A DNA stretch of 64,000 nucleotides from Apoderus coryli (taxonomy: Eukaryota > Arthropoda > Insecta > Coleoptera > Attelabidae), in contig OU452199.1 of NCBI GenBank assembly GCA_911728435.2, forward strand, positions 25,740,860 to 25,804,859, in the 5' to 3' direction. This document shows, one piece after another, positions 21,537 to 31,391 of the stretch. The first letter of the stretch is position 1. Each line of letters begins with the position of its first letter. The position numbers were made by a program, and so were the translations under genes. The notes beneath the pieces are model-generated. The model had not been told where the DNA came from and did not search any database. It saw nothing but the letters and a program-made list of their open reading frames with translations.

Positions 21537-22168
21537 CTTCCGATCTTATATGATTATGAACTGAACTCTTCTGTACTAAAGCGGTGCGATACTTACAAGG
21601 ATCTGGGAGTGTGGTTTGACTCGAAACTTTATTTTGATGTTCATTATGATTACATAGTGTCTAATTCTTTGAAGGCCTTAGGATTTGTTATACGTAACTC
21701 AAAGTGCTTCTCAAACATAAAAACTGTTATGACCCTCTATAACTCTTTTGTGCGAAGTCGCTTGGTGTACTCCTCTGTTGTGTGGAATCCAAAGTATCCA
21801 AGAATTGTATTTCCCCACGACGTTTTATTAAATAGGCATCATGCTTTGCCTCTTTCCAAGCGCCGCGCCGTGATTACTTTTCTTTTATATTCATTTACAA
21901 ATTAATTAACAATAATTTAGATTGCTCTGAACTACTCAGTGATTTGAATTTTCACGTTCCGAACTTATCAACGCGTGTGCGTCATGATCTGTTGTATTTG
22001 CCAACCGCTCGAACTAATGTTCTATTGAACTCATCAATGTATGTCATGTGTTCGGTTTGCGCTTCTGTATGTGATACTATTGATATCTTCTATTAATCAA
22101 ATTAAGAACTATTTTTTAAATTGTTAATTAAATCGGAAATTAATTAGTTGATTAATTAATTAATTCAC

Positions 22169-22562
22169 ACGTGTTCTTACGTTCTTAATATTTAATTTCT
22201 TCATTCGAAAAGTTATGCGTGAAAAAGGAAAAGTGAAAAACCCACACAACGATAATAATCGTGTGTTGTTTATACGTTATGAGTATCAAACACAAGAGAA
22301 ATGGCTTATTGAGCACCGCAACGTGCAATGCCACTTGAATTATTTTTAATGCTGACAACAATATTTTAAATATATTATTTTTTATTTCCGCGGTGTGATC
22401 TGTAATTGTTATCAATTCATCCTTGAATAATGCATTAAGTAGCTTTCTAATTTCGACCCTATATTATTACCACTGATGATGAGAGTATATACTCTCGAAA
22501 CATGTATGGTACATTGATTTATTTATAGAAGATTATATTGTGGAGCAGACGTCTTTCATTCT
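22169..22562 (+). mobile_element. Penelope-like element terminal fragment with hammerhead ribozyme
   Basis: A 394-bp insertion in the LINE 3' UTR is flanked by the direct repeat ATTAATTAATTCAC (22155-22168 and 22563-22576). It contains a hammerhead motif (22468-22511) and ends with GTGGAGCAGACGTC (about 22540-22553). The same terminal motif occurs at 42715-42765 and, on the other strand, near 57551-57590. Hammerheads are known in the terminal repeats of Penelope-like retroelements. The left 280 bp show no coding match. Confidence 0.75.
22468..22511 (+). ncRNA. Type I hammerhead ribozyme, minimal helix III
   Basis: All core parts are present in order: helix I strand TACCA; CTGATGA; T; helix II GAGAGT-ATAT-ACTCTC (six perfect pairs); GAAAC; AT; GTA (cleavage after the A); helix I strand TGGTA, fully complementary to TACCA. 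Helix III is the self-complementary ACATGT, which suits pairing between two monomers, as reported for Penelope hammerheads. Confidence 0.85.
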
Positions 22563-22702
22563 ATTAATTAATTCACTTATAATGCATGTAATGTAAGTAA
22601 TAATTTGTAGCATGTTGTATTGTTTTTACGTTAATTGATATTCCTGCTCAGTTAGTGGAGTATTACTCTGTACGAGCAGTGTATTTTTAAATAAATAAAT
22701 AA

Positions 22703-22851
22703 AAAATCGAAAACGATATTACCACTTTGGCAACCCTGTATCTCGGTTATTATCAACTTTTGAACTAAGGTGAGTTTAGCCAAATCTCAATATTTTCACC
22801 CGAGGAATCTGCGGTTTTACTGTGTACCATTAATAATGGGACACCCTGTAT
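22703..22851 (-). mobile_element. MITE arm, inverted partner of 7857-7998
   Basis: On the minus strand it starts TACAGGGTGTCCCATTATTA and contains GATAATAACCGAGATACAG. It abuts the jockey-like 3' tail on its left. The remaining intron to the exon at 23173 (22852-23172) shows nothing else. Confidence 0.7.
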
Positions 22852-23172
22852 TATTATTTTTTTGTAGTAAATATGGCACATTACATCTTATAACCCTTTT
22901 TGCGTCAATTAATCTGCTAACTTATGTTATCAACTCTATAATGACTAATTATATTTTTATTAAGAGTTTTATAAAAAAAAAAGCATGTGAATATTTACCG
23001 GCGATTTAGGTACGTACCTATGTAAAAGATAAGAAGTGCCTAATAAAACTACATTATTCTGGAATTATATTTAAATTACAAATTATTTTATATTTGAAAA
23101 ATATTTAACTAGTAAAGAGCAACATAAGAAGCAACAGCATAAACTCTAAGCATACCTATTAAATTGGCTTAC

Positions 23173-23709
23173 CTGCAATCATGTTATTGCATATCTTCGT
23201 AATTTGTCCAGTACCAATATCACCACAATGTAATACCTTACGTCCCATTTTCAGCAAAACAGGCTCAACAGTAGATACGTATTGTTTATTGCCCCCTACC
23301 ATAAAAGTAAGGGTACCTGCTTGAGCACCAACTACACCACCTGACACAGGAGCATCCATGAATCGCACATTTTTCTCAGATACAGCTTGTGACAGTTCTC
23401 TGGCCAATTCAGGTCCTGTAGTTGAACAATCCAGGAGATAGGCGTCCTTTCGGATACTGTCAAGAATACCATTTTTTCCAACAACAGTATCCCTTACTAT
23501 GCTAGCATTAGGTAACATTGTAATTATAATATCTGAATTTTCTACGGCTTCGTGCGGGGTTGAACATACTGTTACACCTTGTATGCTTTTTGAAGCTGCT
23601 GGAACCACATCAAACACTTTGAGCTTTTCACCACCTTTAACTAGATTTGCAGCCATCCTAGCACCCATTTGACCAATACCAATAAATGCAATGTTGCTTG
23701 CATTTCGGT
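23173..23709 (-). CDS. HIBADH: 3-hydroxyisobutyrate dehydrogenase, NAD-binding exon
   Basis: This exon encodes the N-terminal Rossmann domain. It has the glycine-rich IAFIGIGQMGARMAANL at its start, then KVFDVVP, IIITMLPNASIVRDTV, and the catalytic-loop signature DAPVSGGVVGAQAGTLTFMVGG of the beta-hydroxyacid dehydrogenase family. It ends with the GQITKICNNMIA helix, which carries the family's conserved active-site Lys (GxxxKxxN). The acceptor TTCTTGTTACAG precedes 23709 and the donor GTAAGC follows 23173, with the split Gly codon completed at 7356. The upstream exon or exons with the start codon and mitochondrial transit peptide were not identified and lie further along on the minus strand, in or beyond the window. 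Confidence 0.93.
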
Positions 23710-24480
23710 CTGTAACAAGAAATTTTATGCTATTAAATAAGCCAAACTGTTGGATTGTTGGAAATATTATTATTATGAAATTTCGAAGGTCTATTTATTG
23801 CGTTGTATATGTTTCATGTACTATGTGATATACCTAAATTTAACATTATGGAGAAATTTACGAGTAAATACCTATTCCTAACAAAATCGTTAGTTTATGT
23901 TTTTCGTACATTTATTAAAAAACAGAATTACAAATCAAATTAACTACTTGGCCACTCGATGTCAACCCTCGCCTTCCAATCCATCTATTTGGGAAAGTGT
24001 TGTTCCTCAGAATTAGTTCAATACTAAATTTCTCGGTAACTGTTCAATTTAGGTGTATCACATAGTACATAAAACATACCTACTTAGAATTCAATACGTA
24101 TTTCAAAAATTAAATAAACTGTTGCCCTCGAGGCACGAATAGCTCTCCATATTTACATGTGAAGTACATAATAATTTTATGACGCAAAATGGTTGATTTT
24201 TTTAAATTTTATTATAAAATTTATTTTGCCCTCTTTTCAACTATTTACGAACGCCTATGTAAACCAAATTGTTATGCTGCATGGTGTAGGTTATCTTATA
24301 TAAAATATATATATAATTAGCCAATTTTTCGTTATTGCCCCTTTTTTACACTATTTTCGAACGCCTGTGTGAACCAGTTCATTTATGTTTTTTAGGTTAT
24401 ATTCTATCACAACTATGAAAAATGATTCCGTATTTCGAATAAGTTTAGGAAGTATATATATTTTTTTGAAATTGAAGTTG
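23710..24480. repeat. HIBADH 5' intron sequence with degenerate GAACGCC(T/A)ATG repeat units
   Basis: No exon is recognised. At 24235-24420 two units occur of the repeat ACTATTT(A/T)CGAACGCCT(A/G)TGT...AGGTTATCTTATAT. This is the same family as the array at 30415-31391. Confidence 0.5.
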
Positions 24481-24519
24481 GTTGGTTTTAGGTCAATTAC
24501 AGAAACAAAGTAATTCCTC

Positions 24520-24558
24520 TGTCGACGTTTCGACTTTTATTAAGTCATCCTCAGGACA
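24520..24558 (-). ncRNA. Hammerhead ribozyme motif (dimer-type helix III)
   Basis: Minus strand in order: helix I TGTC; CTGAGGA (fits CUGANGA); T; helix II GACTT-AATAA-AAGTC (five pairs); GAAAC; GTC; helix I GACA. Helix III is the palindrome ACGT with no loop, so a single molecule could not fold it, but two molecules could. Flanking sequence is AT-rich with no coding region. It probably marks a Penelope-type terminal repeat (inference). Confidence 0.75.
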
Positions 24559-25680
24559 CTAAAATACAACAAAAAAGAAAAACATAAAGGGTGACTTGAA
24601 ACTTACAATTAATAGTTAAATACACAAATAAAAAAAAAACATTAAAAAATATATAAAAATATAAATAAATAAAAACATCAAGACATGTAATGTAATTTTT
24701 TTTCCGTTGTTTAAACACAGATAAAACTACATACTACAACGGGTTCTCCATACTCACGTGAACAATATGTTTCTTTTGTCAATATTTTCAATTGTGAAGG
24801 ACATTTACATATGATGAAATCAAAAAGGGGGTTTCTTTTAAACATATATTTTGCTACTTTAATAGTGTATAAACTAAAGCTGAATAGGCAAACAAACGAA
24901 CAGAAAATGATACATCTAAACTTTTTTTTTTTAAATAAAACTCCATCCTATCCTGTCAAACAGGTGTATATATATATATATACGTGCAGGACATGCAATA
25001 GAAGAAACAATGCGACGTAGTCTGTGTCTTTGATGCCTTCGAACTGAAGGTCGAGACCATAGAAATCTTATATTATAATTATATATGTACTCTAGAATGA
25101 ATTAAATCCAGCCGAGTACCAAAAAGTGTAACGGGTATGCAGAGTTTTCACGATCTACGCATGCTCCTCAGTATCTTATTTTCAGTACAGAGCTGCCATA
25201 TTTAAAACTATTTTGTCGTTCGCCTTACAGAATTTATGCGACATATCTGTTTTATAAATAAATCCATATGTTGCGTCATACGAAACTGCTTCACAAAATC
25301 AAATAATTAAATGTTATCGGTAAAATTGCATACTGTTTAGTTTTCACCAATATGAACGAAACATTTTTTTCCAAATCTTATTAAATTTAGGAGATTTCGC
25401 AACAGCGACTGTTTTCGCAAATGACGTTTCTCGTAGTGGGAATATCTGTCAGAGTCGGCTTCACAAAAATTCAGATAGGTTTTATAATTGAGTTATGGTT
25501 TTATTCGTGGTATATTTTAATTGTTGATAGATATACCTATTTGTGATTAAAATTGTTTTTAATATTTGTTATTTTGGTTTTAGTTCGTTTATTTAACAAA
25601 CCACTGAAGGTCTCATTCCTGGTATTAAATATTTTCAGTAAGTTATTGTTTCGGGTTTCTAACTTGACAAAAAAAAAGAC
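24559..25680. other. No gene recognised
   Basis: An AT-rich stretch with A-runs and TA microsatellites (24969-24983). Short ORFs show no family features. Confidence 0.4.
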
Positions 25681-26306
25681 ATGATGTTTGGATGCGGGCG
25701 TTGGGATCCTAGTACAGAAAATGTATGTGATGGGAATGACATATGCAGTAAGCATTTCGCTGCAGAAGATATCATTTGTAGAGAAGACGGCAAGAGGATC
25801 ACCCTCGTACCCGATGCAGTTCCCAAACTTTTGTTGAAAAGAAGAGATATCATTTGTAGAGAAGACGGCAAGAGGATCACCCTCGTACCCGATGCAGTTC
25901 CCAAACTTTTGTTGAAAAGAAGAGATTATATGTAAATGAGAGTGGAAGTTAAATTCTTAATCGTTTGATATCAAGACACTGTTTACTTAAAAGCAGTCTG
26001 TCAAAAATGCATGATATGTATGTCAAGAATATATTTCCGACGTTGTGTAGGTATACAAAGTTCGTTTGAATTCTGTTGTTAAACTGGAATATACTTAATT
26101 ATAGAATCATCCATGAAATTGCTGAGAATACAAGTTCTACCAACCATGTTTTGTCACAAAATACTATTGCGAGTAGTACGGATGATAAGGAAGTGGTTTA
26201 CATGGACACGGAAAATATTTGTGAAGTCACTGTTTCTTGCACCCCTTCTTTGAAGGATAGAGAGGTAAGACGCCTAAGGTGGTTGTATAAACAAACAAAT
26301 ATCTAA
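25681..26306 (+). pseudogene. THAP-like zinc finger gene fragment with internal tandem duplication
   Basis: The frame 25681-25935 contains the second half of a THAP-type DNA-binding domain: RWDPSTENVCDGNDICSKHF, with Cys and His ligands, then edge residues leading to the AVPKL motif. A 78-bp unit (26 residues from DIICREDGKRI through LLLKRR) is present twice in perfect tandem (from 25768 and from 25846). The N-terminal half of the THAP domain is missing. A later frame (26076-26306) with Ser/Thr-rich sequence may be a following exon. It could be a decayed host gene or a remnant of a THAP-bearing transposon such as a P element. Confidence 0.5.
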
Positions 26307-26690
26307 TAATAAAATAAATAATGAATGCTCATATCCTTAAGATATTTTCCAGTATTAGAATTTTTACTTATTTCAGTTTCTGCTTAGATTTATTATTATT
26401 GGGTTGTACCTGTTAGACAATAAAGTATTTAGATATTTAATGTAATTTTTTATTTCTTAAATTCCTTTATTCCATTTTTTTCTTTGAATGTTACCAAATG
26501 GTAAGATTTAATTTTAAATATACCTATAACATAACAGTAATATTACATTTAATTAAAGCCGGTCCTGTTGAAAAATAAGATACTGGTGATCATGCGCATT
26601 ATGGACAGCTCTACACTTTTGGTTACATTTTTGTACTACGGGATTATCATTCTAGAGTATATATATATATATAATTTGAGAAATTATATA

Positions 26691-27762
26691 TACAGTATGT
26701 CCACAGATGCGGTTAACAAAAGGACAAATGGACCAAAAATTGAAAGATACGAAAAAAAGTTATTCTTGATAAAAATGTTTGCTTGTCAAAAAAATAAGAA
26801 CTGCCATGAAAACAATTATTTTTATTAAACAGGGCGCCTCAAAAAGGCATAAATATAAAATTAAACAAGAGCAAACAGTGATATTTTGGTGTCTTAGCGT
26901 AAAATGATAAATAGAAAAAATGCTCCAAATTTAATCCTGAGCCTGATTCCAGAGTTACAGAAGAATATTTAAATTTATGAAATCAGTTTTTGATATTAAA
27001 AAAGAAAAGAAACAATGAGGACCATGCCAGTACAGTTTTGATATTGGAATCGGTAAATGAAAATCCATTGCTTTCTTTAAGAAACAGGGCTGAGAATTTA
27101 GAGGTGATGGGAAAATCTACCATTCAAAAAGTTTTAAAAGAAAATAAAATTTATCCTTACAAGCCTCATTTCAACCAAACTTTGGAGGCTGGGGATGAAG
27201 CAAATAGGCTAGATTTTTGTTTGTGGGTTGGAAATCAGATTTTAAACGGCAATAGAAATTTTCACAGGCTTATAATATTTTCAATTTTCATTTTAATTTG
27301 TTTAATTTTATGTTTATGCCTTTTTGACACGCCCTGTTTAATAAAAATAATTTTTTTCATATTAGTTCTTATTTTTTCGACAAGACAACTTTTTTTTGAC
27401 ACTGACCTAATGTAAAGGTAATAATTAAGTAAAAGTACGCACACATGCGCATGCACACATGAAAAAAAAATTTTTAGTCATAAATTTAAATATTCTTCTA
27501 TAACTTTGGAATCAGGATCAGGATTAAATTTGGAGCATTTTTTCTATTTATCATTTTACGTTAAGACACCAAAATAAGACTGTTTGCTCTTGTTTAATTT
27601 TATATTTATGCCTTTTTGAGACGCCCTGTTTAATAAAAATAATTTTTTTCATGGTAGTTCTTATTTTTTCGACAAGCAAACATTTTTATCAAGAATAACT
27701 TTTTTTCGTATCTTTCAATTTTTGGTCCATTTGTCCTCTTGTTAACCGCATCCGTGGACATA

Positions 27763-27767
<5 letters not shown>
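26691..27767. mobile_element. Foldback Tc1/mariner-like element, 1077 bp
   Basis: The ends TACAGTATGTCCACAGATGC (26691) and its inverse (ends 27767) are the outer part of arms about 290 bp long: 26691-26980 and 27478-27767. Shared stretches include GGTTAACAA(A/G)AGGACAAATGG and GGTGTCTTA(A)CG. It sits in TA-rich sequence, consistent with TA insertion. The centre holds a transposase fragment and an extra partial arm copy (27290-27400). Confidence 0.8.
26985..27262 (+). pseudogene. Tc1/mariner-type transposase fragment
   Basis: The frame encodes NPLLSLRNRAENLEV, then the helix-turn-helix STIQKVLKENKIYPYKPHFNQTL and the RLDFCLWVGNQIL segment. This order matches the N-terminal HTH region through the start of the DDE domain of an insect transposase family. 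The related, longer copy is at 52376-53556. No catalytic Asp or Glu residues remain. Confidence 0.7.

Positions 27768-27823
<56 letters not shown>
27768..27823. repeat. (TA)n microsatellite
   Basis: About 55 bp of uninterrupted AT dinucleotide directly after the foldback element. Confidence 0.95.
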
Positions 27824-27826
<3 letters not shown>

Positions 27827-27936
27827 ACGTAATATAGAAAATTGTGTCCTCTAATATAAATTCTATTTGATTTGAAATCGTCAGTTAAGGACATAAATAT
27901 AATATAAGATTTCTGTGGTCGAGACAACAGCAGAAC

Positions 27937-28670
27937 TAGGGGTGGCAATAAAAATATCGATATTTTATATATATCGATATATTTGCTATATTTTTATTTT
28001 AGAGTGGATTGTAGTTGTAAATAAACCTGAAATTTTAAAGATTCAAATAATGAAATAAAATAGTATTCATTAAAATTTATTTGCCTGAAAATACATATGC
28101 AAACGTAAGAATATTTGTTAGAAATAATTACATTAGGTTAGGTCAATTAATTCAAAATTTTCTGGAACACAACTTAGAAATAATAATTTTGATAATCTAT
28201 TTCCTGTCAGACGATTTCGATTTTTTGTTGTGTGCGTCGACTGCTACGGCAACACAACAAGGACCTTTTAGTTTTAAACCTGTGTATGTAAGCTGCTTTC
28301 TTTCGCTACTGATTTCAGGATCCAAACGCGTTTGGATTCACATGTTCTTTCGCTAAAAACGCATTTTCTGATTCATCCCCACTTTAGCGCCTATCGCGAT
28401 CCGGATACGTAGTCCACTTGCCTCTTTTAGGTAAACTTCTCGAGCCTTCAGAAATCCAACAAATCCTGATTAATAAATCCGGATCAATAAAACTAGCGAA
28501 AGAAAGCAGCTGTAGCAGATACATTTATTTTGATAATGTACCGATATATCGTGTTGTATATATTGATAGTTGTTTCGATATATCGAAAGAAATATATCGA
28601 TTAAAATATATCGATATATTAAAAAAATATATCGATATTTTTAATATATCGATATATCGTTGCATCCCTA
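27937..28670. mobile_element. hAT-type MITE with 8-bp target duplication
   Basis: The ends TAGGGGTGGCAATAAAAATA and TAGGGATGCAACGATATATC (inverse) are hAT-like, and both lead into ATATCGATAT repeats. The flanks AGCAGAAC (27929-27936) and AGCAAAAC (28671-28678) form an 8-bp duplication with one mismatch, as expected for hAT. The length is 734 bp with no transposase. Confidence 0.8.
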
Positions 28671-28761
28671 AGCAAAACCACAAAACAGCATAGCGTTTGT
28701 GAGTTGGAGGGGACATTGGTATAATAGTATCGCGTTTATGCACTACTATCACCACACCAGT

Positions 28762-28834
28762 GCTTCGGTCGCTCAATGGTGTAGAGCAAATGCCCGGAAA
28801 GCGTGAGACGTGGGTTCGATTCCCACATGAAGCG
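28762..28834 (+). tRNA. tRNA-like sequence (pseudo-tRNA or SINE head)
   Basis: The 73 bases fold as a tRNA: acceptor GCTTCGG/ATGAAGC (one mismatch, one G-T), D arm GCTC/GAGC, a weak anticodon stem, and T arm GTGGG-TTCGATT-CCCAC. RNA polymerase III box B (GGTTCGATTCC) is perfect. The anticodon loop CCGGAAA would give anticodon GGA, but it lacks the universal T before it and there is no serine-type long variable arm. A functional gene is therefore unlikely, and a SINE head or decayed tRNA fits better. Confidence 0.5.
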
Positions 28835-28912
28835 AATGTTTTTTCCAACTTGCAAATGTTCGTTTTCTTCATTTGGCTTTTCTATGTGGTTATTATACGC
28901 GGTTTATTTACA

Positions 28913-29335
28913 TTAAATGGATAATTTTCCTCGTGGGATCCTATTAATTAAATTTACATAAGCAGAGCTCAAATTTTGGGTGTCAACTTGCTTATTTACG
29001 TTATTTTGATGTATTTTTATATCTATCATCTCTTTCAAAAGTCTTTTTTTGTAGTTCCGCTGTCCACCAAGAATTTCTGTCTTTTCAAAATCAATGTCAT
29101 GTAACGTCGCATTAACATGCTCAGTTAGACCAGATTTGTTTGGAGCATTAACTAAGTTTTGGGGTCTGATGGTCACTTGATGCTCTTTTATTCTTGTTCC
29201 TAAATACCGAGAAGTTTGACCTATATAGACTTTGTTACAGTCTTTACAGGGTATTTTATAAACAACGTTGCTCTCAAATTCCCTAGGGGTTACTGATTTT
29301 AGCTTAATAAAGAATTTTTTAGTTCTTGAAAGCAA
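28913..29335 (-). pseudogene. Penelope GIY-YIG endonuclease domain
   Basis: The domain carries NVVYKIPCKDCNKVYIGQTS at about residues 24-43, with the Cys pair typical of Penelope GIY-YIG modules. It continues with the catalytic-region Arg (LGTRIKEH), LTEHVNATLHDIDF and the Glu-containing RLLKEMIDI. The key GIY-YIG residues appear intact. The upstream linker and RT are in other frames. Confidence 0.9.
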
Positions 29336-29524
29336 CTTTGATATTAGTGTTAGTAAATACTTTACCTAATTTTTCGGATAAACTACAGACGTAGGGTATT
29401 TTTAAATATCTTTTATTATTATTTGGATTTAAATTAGGTAAACTATTTTGATTGGTTTCAGGTTTGAAGAGTATTTTATTAATAAGTTTCTCTGGATAAC
29501 TATTTTTCAAAAGGTAATATTTAA

Positions 29525-30410
29525 TTAGTAATTTTTTTCATGAAACTCTTCGTCAGACAAAGATAAGGCTCTATGTTTTAAGTTGTTAATAATATTAATT
29601 TTTTGATTAAAAGAATGGGATGAGTTAAAATTAATGTACCTTTCAGAGAAAGTGGGCTTGTGATACCAGTCAGTGATGATGATATTATTGTCACCTCTAA
29701 TAAATTCGATGTCTAAAAACGATAGCCTATTTCTATTTTCTTTTTCAACTGTAAACATTAACTTTGGATGAAAATCATTAAAAATAGATAGTGTCTCATC
29801 ACCCCATTCACTGGAATGCACGTTAATATGTCGTCGACATATCTTTTATAGAACGGTAATTGGAATGGCAATCTTGGGATGCAGTTTTTTTGTAATTCTG
29901 ACAATACAATATCAGCGCATATTGGCGATAAACAGTTGCCCATACCAAGACGATATATTTGTCTATAAAATTTGTCTTGGAATTTAAAATAGCTGTTATC
30001 AAAAACAAAGGTAAGGAGTTCGACGAACTGGTCCACACTTAATTTTGTATTTGGCTGGATGAGACTCCATCGATCCCTCACAAGAGTCAAAACCAAATCA
30101 GTGGGTATATTTATAAACAGCGAAACCACGTCCAAAGACACATAAGAATGTAATTTGAAGGAATCGTCACACTCTTAAGTTCGTGTACTAATGTGAAACA
30201 ATCCCTCGTATGATAAGAGTCCTTTTCAAAAGCAAAATTCAAGAGGTTGCTTAGATATTTTGACATGTTGTAGATCGGAGAACCAACAAAACTTAATATA
30301 GGTCGCAACGGAATATTAGACTTGTGGAGCTTCGGTAGGAAATACATTTTGGGAAAAACACCGTTGTTACATTTTAACATTTTCTTTTTTTCAGTGCTAA
30401 AGGATCCCAT
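29525..30410 (-). pseudogene. Penelope reverse transcriptase
   Basis: Three minus-strand frames carry, in order, YFLPKLHKSNIPLRPILSF and VGSPIYNMSKYL (30410-30165), then the motif A segment SLDVVSLFINIP and LGMGNCLSPICADI with the catalytic FYKRYVDDIL box (about 30141-29820), then FHPKLMFTVE and LSFLDIEF (29821-29525). These are the Penelope/telomerase-like RT signatures. Frameshifts lie near 30165 and 29815; the YVDD residues are unchanged. Confidence 0.88.
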
Positions 30411-30414
30411 ATAT

Positions 30415-31391
30415 TTTTTTATTTTGACCCCTTTTACACTATTTACGACGCCTATGAAAACATGTTATTTATAACACATTTTATAGCTTATATTCTATCA
30501 AAGCTATAAATAACTAGTCAATATTTCTGCTATGTTTAAGAAATATTAACTAGTTATTTATAGCTTTGATAGAATTAAGAAATACGCTTTTTTCTAACCT
30601 TTTTACCCCATTCTATACTTTTTTCGAATGTCAATGTGGTCTAATTGTTTAGGTTAAATATTTTAGGTTATATTTAATTAAACCCACAAAAAATTATTCA
30701 ATATTTCAGATAAGTTTAAGAACTATTTTTGAGTTATCCCACGGATACAAATTTTGTCTGACCCTTTTATAGAATTTTCACGGACGCTATGTTACATTAA
30801 TTTTTGTAGTGTATTTTTAACACCAATTTAATTAATTAAATATAAAATTTTAAATATTTTTTTATTTTACTTTTTCGTCTACTATTTACGAACGCCTATG
30901 TAAATAAAAAATTTATGCTGCATTTTGTAGGTTATCTTATATCAAAATCAAAGCTATATATAATTAGCCAATTTTTCTGGTATCGTTTTTGACCCTTTTT
31001 TTAGACTATTTTCGAACGCCTGTGTGAACCAATTATTTTATGGAATATTTTTTAGCTTATATTGTATCACAACTATGAACAATTATTCTATATTTCAAAA
31101 AAGTTTAGGAAATAAATATTTGTTATGTTTTGACCCCTTTTCCACTCTTTACGAACGCCTATGAACGTGAGTTATTTATGACACATTTTACCCCTTTTTC
31201 ACTATTTACGAAGGCCTTTGTAAGCAAGTTCTTTATTATACATTTCATAGGTTATATTCTATCAAAGCTATAAATAACTAGTTAATATTTCTGCTATGTT
31301 TAAGAAATATGATTATTTTAAATCTTTTTTTCCCCATTTTACACTATTTTCGAACCAATGTTGTTTAATATTTTATGTTCAATATTTTAGG
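30415..31391. repeat. Degenerate tandem repeat array (CGAACGCCTATG family)
   Basis: At least eight diverged copies of ACTATTTACGAACGCCTATG occur, near 30430, 30622, 30772, 30882, 31008, 31145, 31205 and 31345. Each is followed by a segment like TTAGGTTATATTCTATCAAAGCTATAAAT and an ATATTTC..TAAGTTTAAGAA segment. Spacing varies from about 60 to 190 bp. The array resumes beyond the LINE insertion at 37133-37330 and has outliers at 24235-24420. Confidence 0.7.

Larger units (their letters stand above)
21537..22705 (+). pseudogene. jockey-like LINE, RT C-terminal part and 3' UTR (right part)
   Basis: The frame resumes with LYDYELNSSVLKRCDTYKDL, GVWFDSKL and SLKALGFVIRNS, followed by FVRSRLVYSSVVWNP. 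A TAA and frame change occur near 21903, and the final part includes LSTRVRHDLLYLP and ARTNVLLNSSMYVM, ending at about 22095. The 3' UTR runs to a TAAA-repeat tail at about 22686-22705. The UTR is interrupted by a Penelope fragment (22169-22562). This is the continuation of 11510-12462 across the BEL insertion, with a small deletion at the junction. Confidence 0.85.
7357..23172 (-). other. HIBADH: HIBADH intron, 15,816 bp, filled with mobile elements
   Basis: The donor GTAAGC at 23167-23172 (minus) and the acceptor at 7357-7364 fit consensus and join two phase-1 exon ends in frame. The intron contains, in order on the plus strand, a MITE arm, LINE tail, foldback cluster, gypsy gag-protease, jockey-like RT, a BEL/Pao element with inner insertions, the jockey remainder, a Penelope fragment and the matching MITE arm. 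No other host coding exon is seen inside. Confidence 0.85.
28913..30410 (-). mobile_element. Penelope-like element, 5'-truncated and frameshifted
   Basis: On the minus strand the order is RT (30410 to about 29525) then a linker and a C-terminal GIY-YIG endonuclease (29335-28913). This is the defining layout of endonuclease-bearing Penelope-like elements. The frame changes near 30165 and 29815, in the linker, and near 29330, so no full protein can be made. The 5' end is cut at about 30410, where a degenerate repeat array starts. Confidence 0.9.

Noticed and set aside
27742..27948. Minus-strand ORF with a run of alternating Ile-Tyr
   Set aside because: It is only the translation of the TA microsatellite.
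28525..28872. Minus-strand ORF of 115 residues with CGNRTHVSRFPGICSTP
   Set aside because: It is the antisense of the tRNA-like sequence and a hAT MITE. This CGNRTH pattern is a well-known spurious product of tRNA antisense reading.
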